64,000 bases of DNA from Thioglobus_A sp964344985 (lineage in GTDB: Bacteria > Pseudomonadota > Gammaproteobacteria > PS1 > Pseudothioglobaceae). Below the pieces are notes generated by a model. That model was not told the origin of the DNA. It saw only the letters and a list, made by a program, of their open reading frames with translations, and made no database searches. This document shows positions 43,758-52,791 of this stretch, in pieces. Where the stretch lies: contig CAYFPI010000005.1 in the NCBI GenBank assembly GCA_964344985.1, forward strand, positions 1 through 64,000, written 5' to 3'. A program made the translations under genes and the position numbers. Numbering within the stretch: the stretch's first letter is position 1; the number at the start of each line of letters is the position of its first letter.

Positions 43758-45587
43758 ATGTCTGAAAATAAATCTGATAACAAACCACAAGCCAAATTTA
43801 GCGATTTAGGTCTGTCTAATTCAATTTTAAAAGTATTAGACTCTATTGGTTATGAAACCCCCTCACCCATTCAAGAACAATGTATTGCACATTTGTTAAA
43901 TGGCGAAGATATTATTGGTCAAGCACAAACAGGAACCGGAAAAACAGCGGCTTTCGCCCTACCACTGTTGGACAATATTGACTTAAATCTAAACGCACCT
44001 CAGTTATTAATATTAGCGCCAACACGTGAGTTAGCGATTCAAGTATCAGAAGCCATTCAAACCTATGCTAGAGGCATGAAAGGTTTTCACGTATTGCCAA
44101 TTTATGGCGGACAGTCGTATGATGTTCAATTACGCCCACTAAAACGTGGCGTGCATTGTGTAGTTGGCACACCTGGTCGTGTTATGGATCATATTAAAAA
44201 AGGCACTTTAAAGTTGGATAATTTGGCATCATTCGTTTTGGATGAGGCTGATGAAATGCTAAAGATGGGTTTTATTGATGATATCAAGTGGATCATGGAA
44301 CGCATTCCAGAAAAACGTCAAATTGCACTTTTTTCTGCCACCATGCCAAATGTTATCAAACGCGTAGCTGAAGAATTTTTAAATAAACCTAAATTAGTTA
44401 AAGTTAAAACTAAAACAGAAACCGCTACCACCATTACGCAAAAATACTGTTTAGTTGGTGGTATGCACCAAAAACTTGATGCACTAACTAGAATTCTTGA
44501 AGTCACAGAATTTGATGCAATGATTATTTTTGCTAGAACTAAAACACTAACGGTAGAATTGGCTGAAAAACTTTCAGCAAGAGGGTTTGCAGCTGATGCT
44601 ATTAATGGAGACATTGCTCAAAATCAACGTGAGCGCATTATTGATAATTACAAACAAAGAAAAATCGACATTCTGATTGCAACTGATGTGGCAGCTAGAG
44701 GGCTAGACGTTCCAAGAATTTCTCACGTAGTAAACTATGACATTCCTCAAGATGCAGAAACCTATGTACACCGTATTGGTCGTACTGGTCGTGCAGGGCG
44801 TGAAGGCAATGCAATCTTGTTTGTATCACATCGTGAACGACGCATGCTTAATACTATTGAACGCGTTACACGACAAAAAATTGATCCTATTGAACTACCT
44901 AGTGCTAAAAGAATTAATGAAAAGCGTATTGAAACATTCAAGCAAAAAATTACTGAAACTTTAAACAATCAAGAATTAAGTGTCTTTGAAAAGTTAGTTA
45001 GTGAGTTTCAACAGGCAAATGAAGAGACAAGTCATTTAAAAATTGCTGCAGCATTGGCACTCATTGCACAAGGTAGTGAACCTTTACTACTGTCTGAGAA
45101 AGAGCCTAGCTTTGGTAGAGATCAAAAACCTGGTGAAGAAAAAGTTATTTCGGTTAACGCAAACCCTTTAAAAGATTTTCCAAAAATTCCAATGAAACGC
45201 TACCGCGTTGAGGTTGGTAATAGTAATAATGTCAAGCCTGGAAACATTCTTGGCGCTGTTGCCAATGAAGCTGACATGGATAGTGAATATATTGGCTCAA
45301 TTCAAATTTTTGACAACTTTTCAACCATTGATTTGCCTGATGAGATGCCGAAAGAAATTTTTGATGTTTTACAAAAAACTGTCGTTAATGGCAAGCGCCT
45401 TAACATAGCCGAACTAACCGAGAAAAATAACAAAGCAACTATTGGCGCAGAAAAGAAAAAAGGTAAAAGAAACTTTGGTCGTGGTAAGTTTGCAAAAGGT
45501 GGTCGCAATGACAGACGTGGCGGCAGAAATAACAGAGACAGAAAAGACAACAGTCGCAATAGAAAGCCAAAATTTAGTCGCAATTAG
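43758..45587 (+). CDS. deaD: DEAD-box ATP-dependent RNA helicase (DeaD/CsdA-like)
   Basis: A 609-residue helicase. Helicase motifs: Q-motif PSPIQEQCI, AQTGTGKTAAFALP (I), PTRELAIQV (Ia), VLDEADEMLKMGF (II), FSATMP (III), FARTK, ATDVAARGLDVP and HRIGRTGRAGR (VI). After about residue 470 comes the DbpA/CsdA-type RNA-binding domain (MKRYRVEVGNSNNVKPGNILGAV), then a basic Gly/Arg/Asn-rich tail. This is the DeaD type that works in ribosome assembly and cold growth. A cold-shock protein gene lies 215 bases downstream. Confidence 0.95.
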   Translation: MSENKSDNKPQAKFSDLGLSNSILKVLDSIGYETPSPIQEQCIAHLLNGEDIIGQAQTGTGKTAAFALPLLDNIDLNLNAPQLLILAPTRELAIQVSEAIQTYARGMKGFHVLPIYGGQSYDVQLRPLKRGVHCVVGTPGRVMDHIKKGTLKLDNLASFVLDEADEMLKMGFIDDIKWIMERIPEKRQIALFSATMPNVIKRVAEEFLNKPKLVKVKTKTETATTITQKYCLVGGMHQKLDALTRILEVTEFDAMIIFARTKTLTVELAEKLSARGFAADAINGDIAQNQRERIIDNYKQRKIDILIATDVAARGLDVPRISHVVNYDIPQDAETYVHRIGRTGRAGREGNAILFVSHRERRMLNTIERVTRQKIDPIELPSAKRINEKRIETFKQKITETLNNQELSVFEKLVSEFQQANEETSHLKIAAALALIAQGSEPLLLSEKEPSFGRDQKPGEEKVISVNANPLKDFPKIPMKRYRVEVGNSNNVKPGNILGAVANEADMDSEYIGSIQIFDNFSTIDLPDEMPKEIFDVLQKTVVNGKRLNIAELTEKNNKATIGAEKKKGKRNFGRGKFAKGGRNDRRGGRNNRDRKDNSRNRKPKFSRN

Positions 45588-45595
45588 TTATTGAT

Positions 45596-45613
45596 ACAAA
45601 AAGCGATTTTTGT
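45596..45613 (+). terminator. Weak hairpin after deaD
   Basis: ACAAAAA-GCGA-TTTTTGT, a 7-base AT-rich stem 8 bases after the helicase stop codon. Possible terminator, but low stability and no separate U-tract. Confidence 0.4.
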
Positions 45614-45801
45614 TAAATAAAAAACAATAAAAATAGTCTGTCAATATTTATATTCATTGCGCAAAAAGTAAGTTAAAATTGCATTTGCTGGTAAAGTGTA
45701 CAGCTACTATTTATATTATGTTGACTGATGTTTATCATCTTCTCTAAGTTATAAAAGTGGTATGTTTTTTCGGTATTTTTTTTAAACTTATAGGAGACAT
45801 A

Positions 45802-46005
45802 ATGCCTACAACAGGTAAAGTAAAGTGGTTTGACGCTAAGAAAGGTTTTGGTTTTATTGAGCAAGAAAGTGGTGACGATGTATTTGTTCACTTCCGCGCT
45901 ATTCAAGGCGATGGCTACAAATCTCTAGAAGAGGGTCAAGAAGTTGAGTTCGACCTAGAAGATGGCGCTAAAGGCCCACAAGCAGCTAACGTTGTTGCTA
46001 AATAA
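45802..46005 (+). CDS. Cold-shock domain protein (CspA family)
   Basis: A 67-residue single CSD protein binding RNA/ssDNA. It begins MPTTGKVKWFDAKKGFGFIE (RNP1 KGFGFI) and has VFVHF (RNP2). The ATG at 45802 follows TAGGAGAC, a good ribosome site; the longer frame is leader. The 200-base AT-rich leader between deaD and this start resembles the long 5' UTRs of cold-shock genes, though no cold box was identified. Confidence 0.96.
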   Translation: MPTTGKVKWFDAKKGFGFIEQESGDDVFVHFRAIQGDGYKSLEEGQEVEFDLEDGAKGPQAANVVAK

Positions 46006-46029
46006 TTTCTAAAAAAATATTTAGATCAG

Positions 46030-46055
46030 AAAACCCGGCTTAATCGCTGGGTTTT
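46030..46055 (+). terminator. Terminator after the cold-shock gene
   Basis: AAAACCCGGC-TTAATC-GCTGGGTTTT forms a 10-base stem (one G-U pair) with a T-run, 25 bases after the stop. Confidence 0.85.
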
Positions 46056-46084
46056 TTATTGTCTAAAATTTAAGAAATAATCAA

Positions 46085-46109
46085 AATGATATTATTTTAT
46101 AATATCATT
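46085..46109. promoter_or_regulatory. 10-base inverted repeat upstream of the HicB remnant
   Basis: AATGATATTA-TTTTA-TAATATCATT is a perfect inverted repeat of the size expected for a dimeric repressor. It lies 62 bases before the HicB-like fragment and may be its former operator. Confidence 0.45.
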
Positions 46110-46170
46110 ATTAAAAACATAAAAAAACATTAAAACAGCTATTAACTAAGCCAGTTTTAAGCAATATTAA

Positions 46171-46338
46171 GTTTGCGAAAAAACTGGAGTCACTCCTAAA
46201 AAGCCATTTAGTGGAAAAATGATGATTAGAACTACCCCTAGCATTCATGCAAAAGCTGTGGCTAGTGCAAAAACTCAAGGCATCAGTGTGAACAAATTGG
46301 TTGAACAAGCCATTATTGAAAGAGTAGAAACACATTAA
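46171..46338 (+). pseudogene. HicB-type antitoxin remnant (C-terminal fragment)
   Basis: The frame starts after a stop at 46168-46170 and reads CEKTGVTPKKPFSGK followed by MMIRTTPSIHAKAVASAKTQ and SVNKLVEQAI. This is the usual end of HicB antitoxins: the KPFSGK linker and the Arc/CopG-like DNA-binding helix pair. The N-terminal HicB domain and hicA are missing. A 39-residue peptide from the ATG at 46219 would still contain the DNA-binding part, so it may be a relic or a small functional repressor. sbcB starts 3 bases after its stop. Confidence 0.65.
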
Positions 46339-46341
46339 TAA

Positions 46342-47757
46342 GTGAAAACATTCTATTGGTACGACTACGAAACTTTTGGCATCAGCCCAAAGACTGATCG
46401 AATTTCACAATTTGCAGGTATCCGAACGGATGAAAATCTTAATATCTTAGATGAAAAGATGTTTTACTGCAAACCAACTCACGACTCACTACCTTCACCC
46501 GAGGCTTGTGCTGTCACCGACATAAGTCCACAAGAATGTGAACAAAAAGGTCTTATTGAGCACGAATTTATCAAAAAAATACATGCTGAGTTTTCAACAC
46601 CGAATACCTGTACGGTAGGCTACAATTCAATACGTTTTGATGATGAGTTTACCCGCTTTGCGTTGTATCGTAATTTTTTAGACCCTTATGCTTGGCATTG
46701 GCAAAATAATAATACTCGTTGGGATATTTTGGATGTAGTACGCCTATGCTATGCGCTAAAAAAAGACAGTAGTTTAAAGTGGGTTTACAATGAAGATGGC
46801 AAGCCAGTTTTTAAACTAGATCAGCTAGCGCCTGCGAATGGCATTGAACATGCTGATGCACACGACGCTTTGGCTGATGTTCGCGCCACGATTGCCATTG
46901 CCAAAATTATTAAAGATACACAGCCAAAACTGTTTGACTATGCTTTTAGTTTAAGAGAAAAGAAAACGGTAGAAGGAAAGATTAATTTGTTTGAACCCAT
47001 GCTACACACCTCAGGCATGTATCCGGCAGAAAAATCTTGCACACGTTTGTCGGTAGCGCTGACTTACCATCCAGAGTATAACGATCGCGCCATTGTATTT
47101 AATCTTGATCAAGACCCGTCTATATTGCTTGAACTTGATACACAAGAGTTAAAAACTTTAATGTTTACCAAGCAATCAGAACTGCCAGAAGGTGTTCAAA
47201 GATTGCAAATCAAGGATTTGATTTTTAACAAAAGTCCGATGTTCGTACCTAATGTTTACAAACTTGATCCAAAAGTAGTAGATCAATTACAGATTAATAT
47301 GGATCAATGCCTAAAACATTTAACTTTTATTAAAAATAATCAAACTCAAATTACCAAAATTGTTCAAGCCATTTATAAAAGCGATAATGATTTAGCGCCA
47401 AACAAGGATGTTGACCAGTCCTTATACGAAGGTTTTATGGACAATGCCGATAAACGTGTTGGTAATCAGTTACAAAATCTTAATACTCATGAATTAAATA
47501 ACTTCCATCCAAAGTTTAAAGATCAAAAGCTAAATACTTTATTAATGCATTTCAAGGCTAGAAATTATCCTGAATCATTAACTGAGGATGAGGCTGAAAA
47601 CTGGTTTGAGACTGTACAAGGTAGAGTGCAAGCGGGAGAGAATGGCTATTTGAGTATTGACGAATATTTTGAGCGTATCCAAACTATGCGCAAACAACAC
47701 CCTAACAAAGAACAACTTTGGCAGCAATTAGAAGCTTACGGAGAGTCTTTCTTTTAG
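46342..47757 (+). CDS. sbcB: Exodeoxyribonuclease I
   Basis: A 471-residue 3'-5' single-strand exonuclease. The DEDDh motifs are visible: FYWYDYETFGISP (Asp/Glu), CTVGYNSIRFDDEFTRFALYRNF (Asp) and ANGIEHADAHDALADVRATI (His/Asp). The C-terminal ExoI SH3-like and helical domains follow. It starts with GTG at 46342. It acts in mismatch repair and recombination and interacts with SSB. Confidence 0.96.
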   Translation: MKTFYWYDYETFGISPKTDRISQFAGIRTDENLNILDEKMFYCKPTHDSLPSPEACAVTDISPQECEQKGLIEHEFIKKIHAEFSTPNTCTVGYNSIRFDDEFTRFALYRNFLDPYAWHWQNNNTRWDILDVVRLCYALKKDSSLKWVYNEDGKPVFKLDQLAPANGIEHADAHDALADVRATIAIAKIIKDTQPKLFDYAFSLREKKTVEGKINLFEPMLHTSGMYPAEKSCTRLSVALTYHPEYNDRAIVFNLDQDPSILLELDTQELKTLMFTKQSELPEGVQRLQIKDLIFNKSPMFVPNVYKLDPKVVDQLQINMDQCLKHLTFIKNNQTQITKIVQAIYKSDNDLAPNKDVDQSLYEGFMDNADKRVGNQLQNLNTHELNNFHPKFKDQKLNTLLMHFKARNYPESLTEDEAENWFETVQGRVQAGENGYLSIDEYFERIQTMRKQHPNKEQLWQQLEAYGESFF

Positions 47758-47763
47758 CTCGTT

Positions 47764-47792
47764 TTGCTATTAATTTAATTATTAGGTATAAT
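47764..47792 (+). promoter_or_regulatory. Promoter of nth
   Basis: TTGCTA (47764-47769), 17-base spacer and TATAAT (47787-47792), 35 bases before the nth ATG; AGAGAAG provides the ribosome site. Confidence 0.65.
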
Positions 47793-47827
47793 ATTCGTCC
47801 ATTGAGGAAATTCAACAAAAGAGAAGA

Positions 47828-48460
47828 ATGAACGCAGAAACACGCTTTGAGATGTTTAGCAGATTGCTAAAAGAGATACCCAATCCAACCACTGAACTAA
47901 ATTACAGCACTCCTTTTGAGCTACTGGTCGCAGTAACATTATCTGCTCAAGCAACAGACAAAAGCGTTAATAAAGTCACTGATAAATTATTCCCAATTGC
48001 CAATACACCTGAATCGATCTTTGACTTGGGTGAAGATAAGCTTAGAGATACCATTAAAACCATCGGCTTGTTTAACTCAAAAGCTAAGCATATTATCCAA
48101 GCTTGTAAAATTTTGATTGATAAGTACGATTCACAAGTGCCCGAAACTCGCAAAGAATTAGAAGCTTTGCCAGGCGTAGGTCGTAAGACGGCTAATGTTG
48201 TACTTAATACGGCCTTTGGTCATCCTACTATTGCGGTTGATACTCATATCTATCGTGTTGCAAATCGCACAGCAATTGCAAGTGGTAAAACAGTGCTAGA
48301 GGTTGAGAAGAAATTAGTTAAATTCATTCCTGATGAATACCGAGTGCCTGCACACCATTTAATGATTCTACATGGTCGCTATACTTGTAAAGCGCGCTCA
48401 CCATTATGTACCGACTGTATTTTGTTAGATCTTTGTGAGTACGAAGAAAAAAATCTATAA
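47828..48460 (+). CDS. nth: Endonuclease III
   Basis: A 210-residue bifunctional DNA glycosylase/AP lyase for oxidised pyrimidines. The helix-hairpin-helix LPGVGRKTANVVLN holds the catalytic Lys (about 120), VDTHIYRVANR the catalytic Asp, and the [4Fe-4S] loop is C-x6-C-x2-C-x5-C (CKARSPLCTDCILLDLC). The stop is immediately followed by the GTG of the next gene. Confidence 0.97.
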   Translation: MNAETRFEMFSRLLKEIPNPTTELNYSTPFELLVAVTLSAQATDKSVNKVTDKLFPIANTPESIFDLGEDKLRDTIKTIGLFNSKAKHIIQACKILIDKYDSQVPETRKELEALPGVGRKTANVVLNTAFGHPTIAVDTHIYRVANRTAIASGKTVLEVEKKLVKFIPDEYRVPAHHLMILHGRYTCKARSPLCTDCILLDLCEYEEKNL

Positions 48461-48880
48461 GTGCTCTACACCCAAGATAGAACCGAACAAAGAAAATTTC
48501 TAGCCAACGCTTGGCAAAAATTCTTAAACAAAGAGTTGCTTGATCCTTTAGAAGATCAACTAACACAAGTCATTAATATTCATCCAGAGTATCACAAACT
48601 CATTAGCAATATAGAATCTGATTTTTTTCCTGAACAAGGCGAAGTAAATCCATTTCTGCATATCAATCTACACTTATCATTAAGAGAACAATTATCAATT
48701 AATCAGCCAATTGGTATTAAAGATTATTATCAAAAAATTTTAAACAAGACAAAAGATCCTCATGAAGCAGAGCATCAGATGATGGATTGTATTGCGCAGA
48801 TGATTTTCTCATCGCAAAAGAATAACGCACCTATGGATCACAATGCCTATATTGAGTGCATAAAACAACAGTGTCGATAA
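48461..48880 (+). CDS. DUF1841 family protein
   Basis: A 139-residue soluble protein of the DUF1841 family, identified by the LYTQDRTEQRKFLANAWQKF start and the PFLHINLHLSLREQLSINQPIGI core; the C-terminus has a HEAEHQMMDCIAQMI helix. It starts with GTG on the base after the nth stop, as in other gammaproteobacteria where it accompanies nth. Function unknown; the conserved His/Glu pattern might bind metal. Confidence 0.88.
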   Translation: MLYTQDRTEQRKFLANAWQKFLNKELLDPLEDQLTQVINIHPEYHKLISNIESDFFPEQGEVNPFLHINLHLSLREQLSINQPIGIKDYYQKILNKTKDPHEAEHQMMDCIAQMIFSSQKNNAPMDHNAYIECIKQQCR

Positions 48881-49710
48881 ACTTCTACATTGAAAAACAC
48901 CTTAATCAAAAGGTATTAAAATCTCAATCAATTGGCACCGGTCTATTTAAAGCCTATAAAGTTATACTTGATGATAACACTAAGGCATTCATTAAATACC
49001 AAGAACAAGCTGACAATCAGCTTATTAATGAAGCCAAGGAGCTATTACTACTTGGAAAAACCATACACACGCCAACAGTGCTCGGAAGTTGTGAACACTC
49101 ACTAATACTTGAATGGGTAGAGAGCGCTAATAATTCAAACCTACAGATACAACTAGGCGCTCAAATGGCTAAGCTACACCGACAAAAATCGTCTTATTTT
49201 GGATTTGAATTTGACAATAAGATTGGACAAACACCGCAATACAATGCGCCTGGAAAGAGTATCAACAGCTGGGAAGAATTTTTTTGGGAATATCGACTGT
49301 TGTTTCAAATTAAACTGGCTAAGAAAAATAAACTAATCAATCAACAAGATTTTCAACAATTGCTTCGCATTGAGGCAATATTGCCAAAATTACTAAACAG
49401 CTCTATTAAGCCATCATTGCTACATGGCGACTTATGGTCAGGAAATTACATAAGTGGGAAAAATAATCCTTATTTTATTGACACTGCTAGCTATTATGGA
49501 CACAGAGAGATTGATTTTGCCCTAACATTTATGTTTGGTGGGTTTTCAAATGATTTTTACCAGACTTACAACGCTCAATATCCACTAGACGAAGGATTTA
49601 ATGACAGAAAGCCTTTATACATGCTTTATCATTATCTCAATCATTTGAATTTGTTTGGCTCTGGATATTACACAAACACAATGAATTTCGTTAATCAATT
49701 ACTGCGCTAA
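48871..49710 (+). CDS. Fructosamine kinase family protein
   Basis: A protein of about 280 residues with an aminoglycoside-phosphotransferase-like fold. It has AFIKYQEQA (ATP Lys), LLHGDLWSGNY (catalytic loop with Asp) and PYFIDTASYYGHREIDFAL (DxD-like metal site). This is the fructosamine/ribulosamine-3-kinase group, which removes glycation adducts. The start is GTG 48871 or, five codons upstream, GTG 48856; both lie in the end of the DUF1841 gene. The 3' end overlaps hisH by 4 bases on the other strand. Confidence 0.88.
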   Translation: MSINFYIEKHLNQKVLKSQSIGTGLFKAYKVILDDNTKAFIKYQEQADNQLINEAKELLLLGKTIHTPTVLGSCEHSLILEWVESANNSNLQIQLGAQMAKLHRQKSSYFGFEFDNKIGQTPQYNAPGKSINSWEEFFWEYRLLFQIKLAKKNKLINQQDFQQLLRIEAILPKLLNSSIKPSLLHGDLWSGNYISGKNNPYFIDTASYYGHREIDFALTFMFGGFSNDFYQTYNAQYPLDEGFNDRKPLYMLYHYLNHLNLFGSGYYTNTMNFVNQLLR

Positions 49711-50324
49711 GCTTTCCAGTTTACAAAATTTTCTAAAAGTTGCAAACCATCGTGTTGTGATTTTTCAGGATGAAATTGAACAGCAAACAAATTGTCTTTG
49801 GCAATTGCACAAGTAAAGTCAAGCCCGTAGTTTGTCGTACCTGCAATCACTGAATCATTCTCTTGTTCAACATAGTAACTATGCACACTGTAAAAACGTG
49901 CATTATCTTCAATATTATGCCAAAGTGGGTGATCCATAGCATGTTTAACCGTATTCCAACCCATATGTGGAATTTTTAGACCACTTTCTGGAAATTTAAC
50001 CACATTGCCAGGAATAATTGACAAGCCATCAGTGCCGCCATTTTCCTCACTATGATCAAATAACAATTGCAACCCTAAACAGATTCCTAAAAAAGGCTTT
50101 TCATGTTCGCAACGTTTAATAACATCAACTAAACCGTGCTGATTAAGTGCTTGCATACAAGCACCCATTGCACCCTGACCAGGAAACACAATACGATCAG
50201 CGCTGTCAATCAACCTGACATCGTCTGTTAAAAGAACTTGATCATTGGGTGCAACGTGCTCAATGGCTTTTTGCACGCTTCGCACGTTACCCATGCCATA
50301 ATCAACAATGGCGATTGTTTGCAT
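49707..50324 (-). CDS. hisH: Imidazole glycerol phosphate synthase subunit HisH
   Basis: A 205-residue glutaminase subunit feeding ammonia to HisF. It starts MQTIAIVDYGMGNVRSV; the nucleophile Cys is in LGICLGLQLLF and the His/Glu pair in AVQFHPEKSQ. The ATG at 50324 is chosen because the family starts there; the longer frame overlaps hisB. hisF and hisA are not in the window. Confidence 0.95.
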   Translation of the reverse strand: MQTIAIVDYGMGNVRSVQKAIEHVAPNDQVLLTDDVRLIDSADRIVFPGQGAMGACMQALNQHGLVDVIKRCEHEKPFLGICLGLQLLFDHSEENGGTDGLSIIPGNVVKFPESGLKIPHMGWNTVKHAMDHPLWHNIEDNARFYSVHSYYVEQENDSVIAGTTNYGLDFTCAIAKDNLFAVQFHPEKSQHDGLQLLENFVNWKA

Positions 50325-50331
50325 AAACTTT

Positions 50332-50913
50332 TTAAAGTGATCCTTTGGTTGAAGGGATAACGCCGGCTTGGCGCTCATCTGGTGTTACCGCCATGCGCAG
50401 TGCTCTACCAAAAGCCTTAAAAATAGTTTCAGCCTGGTGGTGGGAGTTAACACCTCTAAGATTATCAACGTGCAGAGTTACTAAGGCGTGATTAACGAAC
50501 CCTTGGAAAAACTCAGAAACCAAATCAACATCAAATGTGCCAATCATTGCGCGCGTAAAGCTAACATTAAGCTCTAAACCTGGACGACCAGAAAGATCTA
50601 ATACAACACGTGATAATGCCTCGTCTAATGGAACATATGCGTGCCCATAACGAGTAAAGCCTTTTTTATCACCAACAGCTTGTGCGAACGCTTGACCTAA
50701 TGTAATACCAATATCTTCAACACTGTGGTGGTCATCAATTTGCGTATCACCGTCACACTTAATGGTTAAATCCATTAAACCATGGCGTGCAATTTGATCC
50801 AGCATGTGGTCTAAAAATGGCACGCCCGTATCAATATCTGCCTGTCCTGTGCCATACAAATTTAGACCGACTTGAATGTCTGTTTCGTTAGTTTTTCTTG
50901 ATACGTTGATCAT
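50332..50913 (-). CDS. hisB: Imidazoleglycerol-phosphate dehydratase
   Basis: A 193-residue monofunctional HisB, without the N-terminal histidinol phosphatase domain of the E. coli bifunctional protein. Metal-binding repeats are TGVPFLDHMLDQIARHG, DDHHSVEDIGI and GVNSHHQAETIFKAFGRAL. It precedes hisH by 7 bases. Confidence 0.96.
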   Translation of the reverse strand: MINVSRKTNETDIQVGLNLYGTGQADIDTGVPFLDHMLDQIARHGLMDLTIKCDGDTQIDDHHSVEDIGITLGQAFAQAVGDKKGFTRYGHAYVPLDEALSRVVLDLSGRPGLELNVSFTRAMIGTFDVDLVSEFFQGFVNHALVTLHVDNLRGVNSHHQAETIFKAFGRALRMAVTPDERQAGVIPSTKGSL

Positions 50914-50925
50914 ATTTTTTTATGC

Positions 50926-51951
50926 TTATAAGTAATCTTTAATCAAAATTTCAGCAATTTGAATTGTATTCAGTGCTGCACCTTTACGAATATTATCAGA
51001 AACCACCCACAAATTTAAACCTTTATCATAAGAAATATCCTCGCGAATACGGCTTACAAACGTGTCATCATGATTAGTCGCTTCAACAAATGGTGTTGCA
51101 TAACCACCATTTTCTTGCTTGTCCATCACGGTTACGCCATTTGCATTTGATAAAATCTTTGTTGCTTGTTCAGCTGTAATTTTGGTCTTAGTTTCAATAT
51201 TAATCGCTTCAGAATGGCCATAAATAACTGGCACACGAACTGCAGTAGGATTAACCAAAATATCCTCATCTTCAAAGATTTTTTTAGTTTCCCACACCAT
51301 TTTCATCTCTTCTTTGGTGTAGCCATTATCTTGAAAAACATCAATATGCGGAATTACATTAAATGCAATTTGTTTTGGATAAACCTCGACATCAACATCA
51401 GTGTTGCCACCTAGTAGTTTTGTAGTCTGATCAATTAACTCAGAAATAGCCTCTTTACCAGAGCCAGAAACCGCCTGATAAGTAGCAACATTAATTCTCT
51501 CAATACCTACTGCGTCATAAATTGGCTTAAGTGCTACCAACATTTGAATAGTTGAACAGTTTGGGTTGGCAATGATATTGCGCTTTGTGTAGCCCGCAAT
51601 TGCATGCGGATTAACCTCTGGAACAACCAAAGGAATATCTTCATCACGACGAAAATGTGCCGTGTTATCGATAACAATACAACCTGCTTCAGCTGCAATA
51701 GGCGCATATTTTTCAGAAATACTTCCGCCTGCTGAAAATAAACCAACTTGTGCTTGTGAAAAATCAAATTTATCCAAATCTTGAACCGTCCAACTCTTAC
51801 CCTGGCACATAACCTTTTTTCCAGCAGAGTTTGCACTCGCCAAAGGGTATAAATTATCAATCGGAAAATCACGCTGATCTAAAATTGAAAGAATGGTTTC
51901 GCCTACAGCACCTGTTGCACCAACAACAGCAACATTAAATTTCTTGCTCAT
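50926..51951 (-). CDS. asd: Aspartate-semialdehyde dehydrogenase
   Basis: A 341-residue enzyme of the aspartate family pathway. It has VVGATGAVGETI for NADP, the catalytic Cys132 in IIANPNCSTIQML, and QAVSGSGKEAI. It is the shorter type shared with many bacteria. It stands between nif3 and hisB in a histidine-rich run; an 87-base gap separates it from nif3, so it may have its own promoter. Confidence 0.96.
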   Translation of the reverse strand: MSKKFNVAVVGATGAVGETILSILDQRDFPIDNLYPLASANSAGKKVMCQGKSWTVQDLDKFDFSQAQVGLFSAGGSISEKYAPIAAEAGCIVIDNTAHFRRDEDIPLVVPEVNPHAIAGYTKRNIIANPNCSTIQMLVALKPIYDAVGIERINVATYQAVSGSGKEAISELIDQTTKLLGGNTDVDVEVYPKQIAFNVIPHIDVFQDNGYTKEEMKMVWETKKIFEDEDILVNPTAVRVPVIYGHSEAINIETKTKITAEQATKILSNANGVTVMDKQENGGYATPFVEATNHDDTFVSRIREDISYDKGLNLWVVSDNIRKGAALNTIQIAEILIKDYL

Positions 51952-52038
51952 AAGTATTGGAATAAAATAAAAACCAGTATTATACTAGAATTTGATAAAT
52001 GCCATCGCGCTTGAAACAAGCGTTGCTAACGTATTTAT

Positions 52039-52791
52039 TTAAACGATATTATCAATATCAATGTATTGATATTGAAGATTAAACTGCTGAGAAATGTGCT
52101 GGCAAAGTGCCTGTATTCCGTAGCGTTCAGTAGCATGATGTCCTGCTGAAATATAGGCAATATTATTTTCTTCAGCAATGGCTGGAATTTGCTCTGAAAC
52201 CTCGCCAGCAATAAAACAATCAGCACTTGCTTCAATGGCGTGCTCAATATAGCTTTTCGCCCCACCACTACACCAAGCTATTTTTTTAATCACTTTGTCT
52301 GAACTACCGAACACCAATGGCACTCTCTGAGTAATGTTTTGCACAGCTTGCACTACACCAGATAAGTCTGAATCCACTTCACCCTGCCAAACCAGTGTGT
52401 CACCTATTGGCATTGGATTTTGAATGTTAAGACGCATGGATAGCTGAATATTATTACCAACAATAGGATGAGCATCAAGCGGCAAATGAAAAGCAAACAG
52501 ATTGATGTCATTATCTAATAGCGCTTTTATTCTGTTTTTCTTAATTCCGGTAATGGTTGACTGCTCACTCTTCCAAAAAAAACCATGATGAACAAATAAA
52601 GCATCTGCCTTTTCATCAATTGCTCGATCAATCAACTCTTGGTTGGCGCTCACTCCAGCCACAATACTATTAATATCAAACTTACCTTCTATCTGCAAAC
52701 CGTTTGGACAATAATCAGAGAATTTATCAACATTTAGATACTCACTCAAGTATTTTGAAAGCTCTTTATTGCTAACCATAGAAATCACCAA
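52039..52791 (-). CDS. Nif3-like dinuclear metal centre protein (YbgI family)
   Basis: A 250-residue protein (246 from ATG 52779) of the Nif3/YbgI/GTP cyclohydrolase I type 2 family. Metal ligands are suggested by LFVHHGFFW, FHLPLDAHPIVGNNIQL and ISAGHHATERYGIQAL. It overlaps hisC by about 20 bases. Proposed roles of the family include a metal chaperone or hydrolase; E. coli YbgI function is not settled. Confidence 0.9.
   Translation of the reverse strand: MVISMVSNKELSKYLSEYLNVDKFSDYCPNGLQIEGKFDINSIVAGVSANQELIDRAIDEKADALFVHHGFFWKSEQSTITGIKKNRIKALLDNDINLFAFHLPLDAHPIVGNNIQLSMRLNIQNPMPIGDTLVWQGEVDSDLSGVVQAVQNITQRVPLVFGSSDKVIKKIAWCSGGAKSYIEHAIEASADCFIAGEVSEQIPAIAEENNIAYISAGHHATERYGIQALCQHISQQFNLQYQYIDIDNIV

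Noticed and set aside
45588..45801. Small RNA or riboswitch between deaD and the cold-shock gene
   Set aside because: AT-rich leader without a stable fold or known motif could be seen by eye; best taken as a long 5' UTR.
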